This document shows, piece by piece, positions 1 to 14,221 of a DNA stretch of 52,012 nt. Below the pieces are notes generated by a model that searched no databases, was not told the DNA's origin, and saw nothing but the letters and a program-made list of their open reading frames with translations. A program made the translations under genes and the position numbers. The DNA is from an uncultured Pseudomonadota bacterium (lineage in GTDB: Bacteria; Pseudomonadota; Gammaproteobacteria; Steroidobacterales; Steroidobacteraceae). The DNA is taken from contig CAIOHZ010000288.1 of assembly GCA_903858165.1 (NCBI GenBank), forward strand, positions 1-52,012, in the 5' to 3' direction. Position 1 is the stretch's first letter, and each line of letters starts with the position of its first letter.

Positions 1-389
1 CCGTCAGCAATCCACTGAACGCTGCCGGACGCGCACTGGTGGATGGCAACCCCTTCCCGCAGGCGCCGCGCACCATCTTTACAGCAACCGCACGCTACAG
101 CGTGCCCGTAGGCGCGCAAGGCGAAGTCTTCGCGTACACCGACTGGAGCGTGCAGGGCGCCACCAACCTGTTCCTGTACGAATCGCGCGAGTTCAACACC
201 AGCGGAAATTTCGAAGGAGGCTTGAAGGTGGGCTATGCACGCACGGATGGCACCTGGGAAGTGGCGCTGTTCGCCCGCAACCTGACGAACGAGCACAATC
301 TCCAGGGCGGCATCGACTTCAACAACAACACGGGCTTCGTGAACGACCCGCGCTTCTACGGCGTTTCGTTCCACATGGCCTTACGCTAG
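1..389 (+). CDS. TonB-dependent receptor, C-terminal fragment
   Basis: The reading frame is open from base 3 and ends at the TAG before base 390, so only the last ~128 residues lie in the window. The residues form alternating short beta strands (IFTATARYSVPV, GEVFAYTDWSVQG, WEVALFARNLTNE) and end in FYGVSFHMALR. The ARNLTNE motif, a final strand and a terminal aromatic/hydrophobic-Arg pattern are typical of the outer-membrane barrel end of TonB-dependent receptors. The plug domain and TonB box lie upstream of the window, so the substrate (siderophore, vitamin or sugar) cannot be told. It converges on the minus-strand gene that ends at 410, with only 20 bases between them. Confidence 0.8.
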   Translation, partial: VSNPLNAAGRALVDGNPFPQAPRTIFTATARYSVPVGAQGEVFAYTDWSVQGATNLFLYESREFNTSGNFEGGLKVGYARTDGTWEVALFARNLTNEHNLQGGIDFNNNTGFVNDPRFYGVSFHMALR

Positions 390-409
390 CAGCCGAACGG
401 CGGCGGGCG

Positions 410-1306
410 TTAACGCAACGCCTGCCGCAGCTCCGCGATGTGTTCGGGCCCTATGCCGCAGCACCCGCCCACGATGCTCGCGCCGCGCTTCACCCAGTCC
501 TGCGCCCAGCCCAAGTAGCCGGCCGGGTCGAGGTCCGCACGAATATCGCAAAGGTTCTCGTTCGCGGCCGCGTCAGCGCGCATCGGTGGGAAAGCGTTCG
601 CATAGACGCCAATCCGCAAGTTTGCACCCGCCTTCGCCAACGTCGCCATGGCGACATCCACCGCAGCCCCCATCACTTCCGGCTGACTGCAATTGAACAG
701 CACCGCGGCAGCGCCGAGCCGCACCGCCGCCAATACCCCAGCCTCCACGGTCTCGCCGGAACGCAGGCGCGGCGTGTCGCTAGGCGCGCCGTCATCGGCC
801 AGGGTGTAGGAAATCCAGACCGGCTTGCCGTCGTTGCCCACCACTTCGCGCAGCAACTCCGCCTCGGCGATGGCACTAAGCGTTTCGCCTTGCCAGTGGT
901 CCACGAACGGACGCAGCGCCTGCACTAGCACCTCGAGCAAGGGCTTGGCGGCAGCCAGTTCGAATAAATCCGGCCGGTAGGAGCCACACACCGGTGGCAA
1001 GGAACCACCCACCTGCACGGGGAAAGGAGCGCCGTCCGCCACCTCGCGCGCCAAACGACCGGAGAGGGTCGCTAGGGCCGCCGCATCGCGGGCATGACGT
1101 TCGGCACCCAAATGGAAGGGGACCAGCGCGTAGCTGTTGGTGGTAATGACTTCAGCGCCGGCGGCAACGAAATCGGCATGCACTTGCGAGACAAACTGTG
1201 GCGCCTCAATGAGCGCCAGCGCCGACCATTCCGGCTGGCGGAACGGCGCACCAATCCGCTTCAGTTGTCGCCCGGTCCCACCGTCGAGAATGCTTACTGC
1301 GCTCAT
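410..1306 (-). CDS. mmuM: Homocysteine S-methyltransferase
   Basis: 298-residue cytoplasmic enzyme of the homocysteine methyltransferase (Pfam S-methyl_trans) family. It would move a methyl group from S-methylmethionine or S-adenosylmethionine to homocysteine, giving methionine. The zinc ligands are visible: a Cys in FNCSQPE and the C-terminal pair in GGCCGIGPEHI. The N-terminal LDGGTGRQL motif is also typical. The length is close to E. coli MmuM (about 310). A GGGAG Shine-Dalgarno lies about 8 bases before the ATG. It is divergent from ftsY with about 100 bases between. No mmuP-type permease is next to it, so it probably recycles SAM or S-methylmethionine rather than forming an uptake operon. 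Confidence 0.88.
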   Translation of the reverse strand: MSAVSILDGGTGRQLKRIGAPFRQPEWSALALIEAPQFVSQVHADFVAAGAEVITTNSYALVPFHLGAERHARDAAALATLSGRLAREVADGAPFPVQVGGSLPPVCGSYRPDLFELAAAKPLLEVLVQALRPFVDHWQGETLSAIAEAELLREVVGNDGKPVWISYTLADDGAPSDTPRLRSGETVEAGVLAAVRLGAAAVLFNCSQPEVMGAAVDVAMATLAKAGANLRIGVYANAFPPMRADAAANENLCDIRADLDPAGYLGWAQDWVKRGASIVGGCCGIGPEHIAELRQALR

Positions 1307-1394
1307 TCACTCATCTCCCTGCCAAACAATGCCAGAGCGCGCAGGTTACATGGCTTGAGGCAACAGTAGGGCCCGACGCTCAGGCCGGATGCGC

Positions 1395-1400
1395 TACCAT
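1395..1400 (+). promoter_or_regulatory. Candidate -10 box of ftsY (leaderless start)
   Basis: TACCAT ends 6 bases before the preferred ftsY ATG at 1407, so a transcript would begin at or next to the A of the start codon. There is no Shine-Dalgarno before that ATG. No good -35 box is visible, so support is weak. Confidence 0.35.
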
Positions 1401-1406
1401 TCGTGC

Positions 1407-2414
1407 ATGTTCGGTTTCGGCAAGAAAACTCCCGCAGACCCCTCGACCCCCGCCACTGCCCCCGTGGCGGCGGCGGATGGCGGTGGCGTGCGCGGCTTCT
1501 TCCGCAAGCTGGGGGCGCGCCTTGGGGGCGGTTTTCTGGGCGGCCTCCTCGGCCGAAAGATCGATGCCGAACTCCTCGAGGAACTCGAATCCCGCCTGCT
1601 CATCGCCGACGTCGGCGTGGCGGCCACGCAGGCACTGCTGGGCGACTTGCACAAGCAGGTGGCCCGCAACGAATTGAAAGACGAGGCCGCGCTGCTCCAA
1701 GCGCTGCGCGTCCGCATGCTGGGGCTGCTGAGCGGCACCGCCAAGCCATTGGTGCTGGACCCGGCCCGCCACCCCAACGTGGTGTTAGTGGTTGGCGTGA
1801 ATGGCTCGGGCAAGACCACTACTATCGGCAAGTTGGCCCGGCGCTACGTACGCGAAGGCCGCAAGGTCATGCTGGTCGCCGGCGACACCTTCCGCGCCGC
1901 CGCAGTGGAGCAACTACAAATCTGGGCCGACCGCAACGACGTCCCCTGCGTGGCTCAAGCCACCGGCGCGGACCCGGCCGCCGTAGTGTTCGACGGCTTG
2001 GCGGCAGCGCAGGCGCGCGGCATGGACGTGCTGCTGGCGGATACCGCCGGGCGCTTGCACGTGCAGACGCACTTGATGGAAGAACTGAAGAAAGTGAAGC
2101 GCGTGCTCGGCAAGGCCGACCCGACGGCACCCCACGAGGTGCTGTTGGTGCTGGATGGCAGCCAAGGGCAAAACGCCCTCTCGCAAGCGCGCATTTTCCA
2201 CGCCGCGCTTGGTGTCACCGGCATCGTGCTCACCAAACTCGATGGGTCCGCCAAAGGCGGCATCCTCTTTGCGCTTGCTCAGGAACTTGGCCTACCGGTG
2301 CGCTTTGTCGGCCTCGGTGAAAGCATCGACGACTTGGCGCCCTTCGACGCCGAAGCGTTCGTGGACGGCTTGTTAGGCACCGGCAGCGCGACTGGCGCCG
2401 GAGATCCCCCATGA
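1407..2414 (+). CDS. ftsY: Signal recognition particle receptor FtsY
   Basis: 335-residue SRP-receptor GTPase that docks ribosome-SRP complexes at the inner membrane for co-translational membrane insertion. The NG domain is complete: P-loop GVNGSGKTTTIGKL, then DTFRAAAVEQL, DTAGR, and TKLDGSAKGG. The N-terminal A domain is short and not strongly acidic, unlike the long E. coli version. I chose ATG 1407 (MFGFGKK), which matches the usual FtsY start; the frame stays open to an ATG at 1389, giving six extra residues. The TGA overlaps the ftsE ATG (ATGA at 2411), so the two are translationally coupled. First gene of a ftsY-ftsE-ftsX group, the classic gammaproteobacterial order. Confidence 0.97.
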   Translation: MFGFGKKTPADPSTPATAPVAAADGGGVRGFFRKLGARLGGGFLGGLLGRKIDAELLEELESRLLIADVGVAATQALLGDLHKQVARNELKDEAALLQALRVRMLGLLSGTAKPLVLDPARHPNVVLVVGVNGSGKTTTIGKLARRYVREGRKVMLVAGDTFRAAAVEQLQIWADRNDVPCVAQATGADPAAVVFDGLAAAQARGMDVLLADTAGRLHVQTHLMEELKKVKRVLGKADPTAPHEVLLVLDGSQGQNALSQARIFHAALGVTGIVLTKLDGSAKGGILFALAQELGLPVRFVGLGESIDDLAPFDAEAFVDGLLGTGSATGAGDPP

Positions 2415-3121
2415 TCCGCTTCGAAGGCGTAGGGAAACGCTATGCCACCGGCCGCGAGGCCTTGGTGGATGCCAGCTTCCATGTGAACCCGGGCGAGATG
2501 GTCTTTCTCACCGGTCACAGCGGTGCCGGCAAGAGCACCCTGCTGAAACTCATCGCTGCCATCGAACGCCCCACCCGGGGCGAAGTCATTGTCGGGCGCC
2601 AAAAAATCTCCGAACTGGCACGCGCCGCCGTCGCGCCGTTCCGCCGCCATATCGGCATGGTCTTCCAAGACCACAAACTGCTCTACGACCGCCCCGTGTT
2701 CGACAACGTGGCCTTGCCGCTCGTCGTGAATGGGGTGCCGCGCCGCGAAATCGACAAGCGCGTGCGGGCTGCACTGGACCAAGTGGGCCTGCTCGGCCGC
2801 GAAACCGGCTTCCCCATGGAACTGTCCACCGGCGAACAGCAACGCGTCGGTATTGCCCGCGCCGTGGTCTCGCGGCCGTCCATCCTCATCGCCGACGAAC
2901 CCACGGGCAATCTCGACCCGGACCTCGCCATCGACGTCATGGGCATCTTCCAGCGGTTCCATGGCGTAGGGACCACGGTGGTCATCGCCACCCACGACGT
3001 GCACCTCATCGAACGCTTCCCGGTGCGCCGCCTGCATCTCGGCCAAGGCCGCGTGCTGCGCGATGAACCCGCCGCCACGGACGCGGTCGGCGGCCCGACA
3101 GGGGGCAGTCATGACGGATGA
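2411..3121 (+). CDS. ftsE: Cell division ATP-binding protein FtsE
   Basis: 236-residue ABC ATPase that pairs with FtsX at the divisome; in E. coli the complex controls peptidoglycan hydrolases through EnvC. Walker A is GHSGAGKST (residues 35-43), the signature is LSTGEQQRVGIARA and Walker B is ILIADEPTGNLD. The signature has Thr where FtsE usually has Gly (LSGGEQQR), a mild change. The start overlaps the ftsY stop by 4 bases and the 3' end overlaps ftsX by 11 bases. The C-terminus has a tail of about 20 residues beyond the normal ABC fold. Confidence 0.96.
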   Translation: MIRFEGVGKRYATGREALVDASFHVNPGEMVFLTGHSGAGKSTLLKLIAAIERPTRGEVIVGRQKISELARAAVAPFRRHIGMVFQDHKLLYDRPVFDNVALPLVVNGVPRREIDKRVRAALDQVGLLGRETGFPMELSTGEQQRVGIARAVVSRPSILIADEPTGNLDPDLAIDVMGIFQRFHGVGTTVVIATHDVHLIERFPVRRLHLGQGRVLRDEPAATDAVGGPTGGSHDG

Positions 3122-4076
3122 GAAGCTCACCGCTATCAAGCGCGGGTTCCGCGCGCGCCTGGATGGCTGGCTGGAGCGGCATGCGCAGGTGAGCGTGGCT
3201 TCCATCGGCCGCCTCTACTCTCGCCCCCTAGCCACCCTCATGGTCTGGCTGGTCATCGGCGTGGCGCTGGCTTTGCCTGCCCTGCTGCAAGTCGTTGTTC
3301 GCAACCTCGAAGCCGTCGGCCCCGGCCAAGGCCGCGCCTACAGCATCGATGTGTTCCTGAAACCCAAACTCGGCACCGCCCGTGTCCAACAAGTGGCCGA
3401 ACGGGTGGGCGCGCGCGACGACGTCGCCAGAGTGGAGCTCATCACTGCTGAGCAGGGCCTAGCGGAGTTCCGTGTGCGCTCAGGCTTCGGTGAAGCGCTG
3501 GATGCACTGACGGAAAACCCACTGCCCGCGACGCTGATCATTACCCCGGCACCCAACGCTTCCACTACCGCTGCCGTGGCCGCCCTACGCAAAGGCTTGA
3601 GCCAGATTAGTGAAGTGGACCAGGTGGTAGCCGACACCCAATGGCTCGAGCGCCTGCAAGCGCTGCTAACCATCTCGCGCAGAGTCAGTGAAGGGGCCGG
3701 TATTCTGTTGGCCTTGGCTGTATTGCTGGTGGTCGGTCAGGTCGTGCGTGGGGATATCGAAACCCGCCGCGCTGAAATCGAGGTCTCCAAACTGCTCGGC
3801 GCCAGCGACGGCTTCGTGCGGCGCCCCTTCCTCTACACCGGCCTCTGGTATGGTCTGGGCGGTGGACTGTTGGCGTGGTTGCTGGTGGCAGTTGCCGTGT
3901 ACCTAGCCAGTCCCGGGGTGGCTCAGGTAGCCGCTCTTTACGGCAGCGACTTCCAACTGCTCGGCCTGCCCTTGCTCGGGTATTGCAGCCTCGTGGCTAC
4001 CGGCGCCGCCTTGGGCTGGCTGGGTAGCGGCATCGCGGCTACCTGGCGCCTGCGCCAGCTCGAACCGAGCGTGTGA
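3111..4076 (+). CDS. ftsX: Cell division protein FtsX
   Basis: 321-residue inner-membrane partner of FtsE. Four hydrophobic segments are visible: TM1 around LMVWLVIGVALALPALL, then a periplasmic domain of about 150 residues, TM2 around GILLALAVLLVVGQVV, TM3 near GLGGGLLAWLLVAVAV and TM4 near LLGYCSLVATGAALGWL. This is the FtsX layout. I chose ATG 3111 (MTDEKL), which lies inside the ftsE end; the frame also has an ATG at 3063, which would add 16 low-complexity residues and overlap ftsE by 59 bases. The gene is followed by 116 bases that carry the rpoH control region. Confidence 0.95.
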   Translation: MTDEKLTAIKRGFRARLDGWLERHAQVSVASIGRLYSRPLATLMVWLVIGVALALPALLQVVVRNLEAVGPGQGRAYSIDVFLKPKLGTARVQQVAERVGARDDVARVELITAEQGLAEFRVRSGFGEALDALTENPLPATLIITPAPNASTTAAVAALRKGLSQISEVDQVVADTQWLERLQALLTISRRVSEGAGILLALAVLLVVGQVVRGDIETRRAEIEVSKLLGASDGFVRRPFLYTGLWYGLGGGLLAWLLVAVAVYLASPGVAQVAALYGSDFQLLGLPLLGYCSLVATGAALGWLGSGIAATWRLRQLEPSV

Positions 4077-4135
4077 CTCAACCCACTGATTCAATTCCAA
4101 AAAGCGGTGATGCTCCAAAGGAACTTCTGGACCTA

Positions 4136-4162
4136 TTAGCACTCCATCATAGTGAGTGCTAA
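4136..4162. promoter_or_regulatory. CIRCE element (HrcA operator) before rpoH
   Basis: The left arm TTAGCACTC (4136-4144), a 9-base spacer and the right arm GAGTGCTAA (4154-4162) give a perfect 9-9-9 match to the CIRCE consensus bound by the heat-shock repressor HrcA. It lies 30 bases before the rpoH ATG and overlaps the best promoter candidate. HrcA normally controls groESL or the hrcA-grpE-dnaK group, so CIRCE in front of rpoH would link two heat-shock circuits. Confidence 0.93.
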
Positions 4163-4165
4163 GAT
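4136..4165 (+). promoter_or_regulatory. Candidate rpoH promoter overlapping CIRCE
   Basis: TTAGCA (4136-4141) and TAAGAT (4160-4165) are 18 bases apart, each matching 4 of 6 sigma-70 consensus positions. The transcript would start about 20 bases before the rpoH ATG and include the Shine-Dalgarno. HrcA bound at CIRCE would cover both boxes. The fit is moderate; a start further upstream or read-through from ftsX is also possible. Confidence 0.45.
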
Positions 4166-4192
4166 TTAGGTCGTCCCAAGGAGGGAATTGCC

Positions 4193-5088
<896 letters not shown>

Positions 5089-5092
<4 letters not shown>

Positions 5093-5565
5093 ATACGCGC
5101 GCGGTGGACCGTTGGCTGGACGCTTATGGCGAGAGTCACCAGAACACTGTGAACGAGGCCCTGCACCTCATTTGTGTGCCGGTTATCGTCATGTGCTTGC
5201 TGTCCTTCCTCTCGCTGGTCCCGTGGCAGCTGCCGCTAGTGCCCGCGCTGGATCTCGCAAATCTGCTGGCTATCGCCACGGTCCTCTATTACCTGCGCCT
5301 TTCCTGGCGTTTGGCGCTGGCTATCGTGCCGGTGTACGTGGTGCTGTTCCTCGGGGTTGACGCGCTCAAGGTCTGGGCTGCTGCTGGTGGCCCTGCCGTA
5401 TGGCAGTCCTCGCTGGGGCTGTTTGTCGTGGCCTGGATAGGCCAATTCGTTGGCCACGCTGTAGAAGGCAAGAAGCCCTCGTTCTTCCAGGACCTGCAGT
5501 ACTTGCTCATCGGTCCCGTCTGGCTGGTGGCCCAAGGTTTCCGTCGCGCGGGTTGGCGCTACTAG
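5089..5565 (+). CDS. Mpo1-like (DUF962) membrane protein
   Basis: 158-residue membrane protein of the DUF962/Mpo1-like family. Yeast Mpo1 is an Fe(II)-dependent dioxygenase that alpha-oxidises 2-hydroxy fatty acids; bacterial members are poorly studied. The family pattern is present: Trp-Leu then [11 protein letters not shown] near residues 16-26 and, after four hydrophobic segments, [14 protein letters not shown] with a conserved His. The GTG start overlaps the rpoH TGA (GTGA at 5089-5092), so translation is probably coupled to rpoH and the gene may be co-expressed with the heat-shock factor. The product would sit in the inner membrane. The substrate is inferred only from the family. Confidence 0.72.
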
Positions 5566-5635
5566 GTTTTCTGGCTGCCGGCCCCTAGGGCGGCCAGTGG
5601 TAACCTAGTTTCCCCAGCGCATTCCGGAGCCCACC

Positions 5636-6805
5636 ATGGCCAAGGCCATTGACCCATTGGACCTGTTCGACGTCCAGAGCCTGCTCACCGCCGATGAACG
5701 CATGGTGCGCGATAGCGTCGCGCGCTTGGTGGACGAACGCGTACTGCCCGGCATCCGCAGCCACTTCGACAACCATACCTTCCCGCGCGAGATCGTCCCC
5801 GAGCTTGCTGCACTGGGTCTCTTCGGTTCCTCGCTGGAAGGCTATGGCTGCGCGGGCCTGAACTCGGTGTCGTACGGCGTTATCTGCCAGGAACTGGAGC
5901 GTGGGGATTCGGGAATACGCAGTTTCGTGTCGGTGCAGAGCAGCCTCTGCATGTACCCCATTTACGCCTACGGCAACGAAGAACAACGCCAAAAGTACCT
6001 GCCCGGCATGGCGGCAGGCGAACTCATCGGCTGCTTCTGCCTCACGGAGCCGCATGGCGGCTCGGACCCGGCCAACATGAAGACCACGGCGCGCCGCCGC
6101 GGTACGGACTGGGTCATCAACGGCAGCAAGATGTGGATCACGAACTCCCCCATTGCGGATCTCGCCGTGGTCTGGGCAATGACGGAAGAAGGCATGCGCG
6201 GTTTCATCGTGGAGAAGGGCACGCCCGGCTTCACCGTGCAGGAAATTCAGCACAAGTTCTCGCTGCGTGCCTCGCTGACCGGTGCGGTTTTCTTCGATGA
6301 CGTGGTGGTGCCTGCCGCCAACCTGCTCCCGGGCACCACGGTGGGCCTCAAGGCGCCATTGGGCTGCCTGACGCAAGCCCGCTTCGGCATCACTTGGGGG
6401 GTTATCGGTGCCGCCCAGGCCTGCCTGCAGGAGGCCATTCGCTACACCGCCGACCGGGTGCTGTTCAACCGCCCGCTGGCTGCGAACCAACTGGTGCAGG
6501 TGCGCCTAGCCGAGATGGCAAGGAAAATCACCACCGCCCAGCTGCTGTCGCTGCAACTGGGGCGTCTGAAGGATGCCGGCAACATGAACCCGACACAGGT
6601 GTCGCTGGCTAAATGGAACAACGTGCGTATAGCCATCGACATCGCCCGCGACGCCCGCGACCTGTTGGGCGGCTCCGGCATCAGCGCAGAATATGTGCCC
6701 ATCCGGCACGCCCTGAACTTGGAAAGTGTCATCACCTACGAAGGCACCGAATCGGTCCACCAGTTGACGGTCGGACGGGCCCTCACCGGCATTAATGCGT
6801 TCTGA
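5636..6805 (+). CDS. gcdH: Glutaryl-CoA dehydrogenase
   Basis: 389-residue acyl-CoA dehydrogenase. The motifs favour glutaryl-CoA dehydrogenase over other members: SVQSSLCMYPI, CLTEPHGGSDPANM (FAD and substrate loop) and the catalytic Glu at about residue 369 in TYEGTESVHQLTVGRALTG. The enzyme oxidises and decarboxylates glutaryl-CoA to crotonyl-CoA in lysine, tryptophan and benzoate breakdown, passing electrons to ETF. A GGAG at 5626-5629 lies 6 bases before the ATG. No glutarate CoA-transferase or LysR regulator is next to it, so it stands alone here. Length is typical of the family. Confidence 0.9.
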   Translation: MAKAIDPLDLFDVQSLLTADERMVRDSVARLVDERVLPGIRSHFDNHTFPREIVPELAALGLFGSSLEGYGCAGLNSVSYGVICQELERGDSGIRSFVSVQSSLCMYPIYAYGNEEQRQKYLPGMAAGELIGCFCLTEPHGGSDPANMKTTARRRGTDWVINGSKMWITNSPIADLAVVWAMTEEGMRGFIVEKGTPGFTVQEIQHKFSLRASLTGAVFFDDVVVPAANLLPGTTVGLKAPLGCLTQARFGITWGVIGAAQACLQEAIRYTADRVLFNRPLAANQLVQVRLAEMARKITTAQLLSLQLGRLKDAGNMNPTQVSLAKWNNVRIAIDIARDARDLLGGSGISAEYVPIRHALNLESVITYEGTESVHQLTVGRALTGINAF

Positions 6806-6877
6806 TAACTGTCGGTTTTTTTTCCAGTCGGAGTCCAGTACAGCCCGTATTTGACCACCAATCGATATAACACCCTG

Positions 6878-6941
6878 TTTTGTTTGGACTTTTCCTTGGC
6901 GGCATGCCTTGTGCAAAAGGTAGGGAAAACACCCAAACAAA
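6878..6941. repeat. Imperfect inverted repeat upstream of a small ORF
   Basis: The left arm TTTGTTTGG..TTTTCC..TT (6878-6897) pairs with the complement of 6917-6941, which reads TTTGTTTGGGTGTTTTCCC in reverse, leaving a loop with an inner GGCATGCC palindrome (6901-6908). The region is much richer in A and T than its surroundings. It lies 25 bases before the small secreted-type ORF at 6967 and after gcdH, so it could be a terminator-like or regulatory RNA hairpin. Confidence 0.5.
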
Positions 6942-6966
6942 CAAATTGAACACAGGGGTCGGGGCG

Positions 6967-7161
6967 ATGAAGCGGATGGGTCACTGGATGATGGGGCTGG
7001 CGGCCACAACAACCGCCGGGGCAGCAGAAGCGGAAACCGCGGTAGGCTCGGTGTTCGGCCGGCAACTGCTGGACCAAAACCCGCAAAGCGGCGTCCTCGC
7101 ATTAGTCGGCGTCGGGCTGCTGGTGCTCAGCGTGTTCGCCAATCGCCGCCGCGACCCCTAA
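6967..7161 (+). CDS. Small exported protein with PEP-CTERM-like tail
   Basis: 64-residue protein. The N-terminus (MKRMGHWMMGLAATTTAG, then AAEA) looks like a Sec signal peptide. The C-terminus has a proline-containing stretch (QNPQSG), a hydrophobic helix (VLALVGVGLLVLSVFA) and a basic end NRRRDP, the three-part plan of exosortase (PEP-CTERM) sorting signals, though the motif itself is not a canonical PEP. Only about 20 residues lie between the two signals. The Shine-Dalgarno is weak, and the frame is open from an ATG at 6880 that I do not favour because it would remove the signal peptide. No exosortase gene is in the window. Function unknown; it may be a short membrane peptide instead. Confidence 0.5.
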   Translation: MKRMGHWMMGLAATTTAGAAEAETAVGSVFGRQLLDQNPQSGVLALVGVGLLVLSVFANRRRDP

Positions 7162-7163
7162 AG

Positions 7164-7220
7164 AGTCGCGAGCAGGCTCACTCCCACAAGCGCCAGCTCC
7201 CGCAAGAGCTCGCTCCTACC
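7164..7220. repeat. REP-like element pair
   Basis: Two similar units lie between the small ORF and the end of gltD. Read on the minus strand they are GTGGGAGTGAGCCTGCTCGC (7168-7187) and a second unit GTAGGAGCGAGCTCTTGCGG (7200-7219). They have the GTGGGAGCGAGC-type core of REP elements known in Pseudomonas and relatives. Related copies occur at 30899-30953 and inside polA at 45158-45182. They could serve as transcript ends for gltBD. Confidence 0.65.
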
Positions 7221-7225
7221 GGGGA

Positions 7226-13202
<5,977 letters not shown>

Positions 13203-13212
13203 GGGTCTATCC

Positions 13213-13254
13213 CCTGAAAGCGGACGCGTACCCTAACAGAGCTCCGCTTTCAGG
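13213..13254 (-). promoter_or_regulatory. Leader hairpin before gltB
   Basis: CCTGAAAGCGGA (13213-13224) and TCCGCTTTCAGG (13243-13254) are perfect 12-bp inverted repeats with an 18-base loop. In the gltB mRNA the hairpin would end about 10 bases before the ATG and directly abut or include the GGGG run (13211-13214) that is the only Shine-Dalgarno candidate. This arrangement suggests control of translation or mRNA stability. Confidence 0.7.
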
Positions 13255-13266
13255 TCATGCTGTGAC

Positions 13267-13282
13267 GCAGCATTAATGCTGC
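13267..13282. promoter_or_regulatory. 16-bp palindrome in the gltB promoter region
   Basis: GCAGCATTAATGCTGC is a perfect palindrome centred about 73 bases upstream of the gltB ATG, between gltB and the SPOR-domain gene end. Its size and place suit a dimeric repressor or activator site. I do not recognise it as an NtrC, Lrp or ArgR consensus. Confidence 0.5.
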
Positions 13283-13319
13283 AGTACAGCAAAAGACCAG
13301 TTTCCCTGTCGTAATCCAC

Positions 13320-14177
13320 TCATGGAGCTGTCACCACGCAGCCTTCGCCGGCATCGCGGACGGCAATACAGACTTCACGGGCGCGCTCCCGACTGAGCCC
13401 GACCACCCGTAAGCGGTGGAAAGCCTTGCCCTCGACGGGACCTAGGACTTCGGGGCTCAACCCGGTAACCGCTGCCGGGACCAGACGCTGTAGCCGCTGC
13501 CAATGCTGCAAAGCGGCGGCTTCGCCCTTGCCAAAGGCGCCCAGTTGGATGGCCCAGCTCTGGCCGGCTATGGCTGTGGCCGGGACCAGTACCGGGGGCG
13601 GAGGCGGAGGCTGAGCTACTACGGGCGCCGACTTAACCGGCGCAGGCACCGGCGTGGGCACGGCTTGCGGTGGCGCGCGGCTGATGAGCGCCGTAGGACC
13701 CCGAGTGGCCGACGTGGGAGCCGGTTTGGGCGCCGCAACGGGCGTCGCTGCACTGGCTACCGATGGGTCTTGGGGGGTTCCGCCAGCGTCGACGGCTTTG
13801 CTGGACAGTTGGGACAAATGCACCGCCCGTAGTTCCTCGGGTGTCGGCTCGTGGTCCGGAATTGCTCGCAGGTTCAGGTTGGCAATGCGCACCAGCGCCT
13901 CACCGGAAAAGCGCCCCTGTGGGTAGCCCTGCAGGTACTCCTGATACGAAGCCACCGAATCGGCAAGTTGCGCACGTTGCCACTCGCGGTCTTCGTGCAA
14001 CTCCACTAAACGTCGCCGCGCCGCGGCGGTCTCTTGCCCCGCGGGGAAGTCGCGCAGGAAGTCCTCCCAAGCGACCACCGTGTCCGTCATACGGGCGCGC
14101 TTGAAGGCCTGTTCTTCAGAGCTCGTGCAACCGGCCAACAAGACCATAGCGAACAGCAAAGGGAGCAGCAGTTTCAT
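13320..14177 (-). CDS. SPOR-domain lipoprotein
   Basis: 285-residue lipoprotein. The signal peptide ends in the lipobox LLAGC (Cys17). The N-terminal half has repeats with Trp/Tyr-x-x-(F/Y)LxxxPxG (WEDFLRDFPAGQE and YQEYLQGYPQGRF), like tetratricopeptide-type helices. A proline/alanine-rich linker follows (about residues 135-200). The last ~75 residues are a SPOR fold (SWAIQLGAFGKGEAAALQHW to the end). SPOR domains bind denuded glycan strands at the septum, so an envelope or division role is likely, but there is no direct clue to partner. It lies 117 bases upstream of gltB in the same direction and is probably transcribed separately. Confidence 0.72.
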   Translation of the reverse strand: MKLLLPLLFAMVLLAGCTSSEEQAFKRARMTDTVVAWEDFLRDFPAGQETAAARRRLVELHEDREWQRAQLADSVASYQEYLQGYPQGRFSGEALVRIANLNLRAIPDHEPTPEELRAVHLSQLSSKAVDAGGTPQDPSVASAATPVAAPKPAPTSATRGPTALISRAPPQAVPTPVPAPVKSAPVVAQPPPPPPVLVPATAIAGQSWAIQLGAFGKGEAAALQHWQRLQRLVPAAVTGLSPEVLGPVEGKAFHRLRVVGLSRERAREVCIAVRDAGEGCVVTAP

Positions 14178-14221
14178 GGCGACATCCTATCGATAACACC
14201 GCAGCAAAGGGGGGCGCTGGT

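Noticed and set aside
1307-1406. Possible SAM riboswitch upstream of mmuM
   Set aside because: Only about 100 bases are shared with the ftsY promoter and I see no P1-P4-like conserved helices; the gene has a normal close Shine-Dalgarno.
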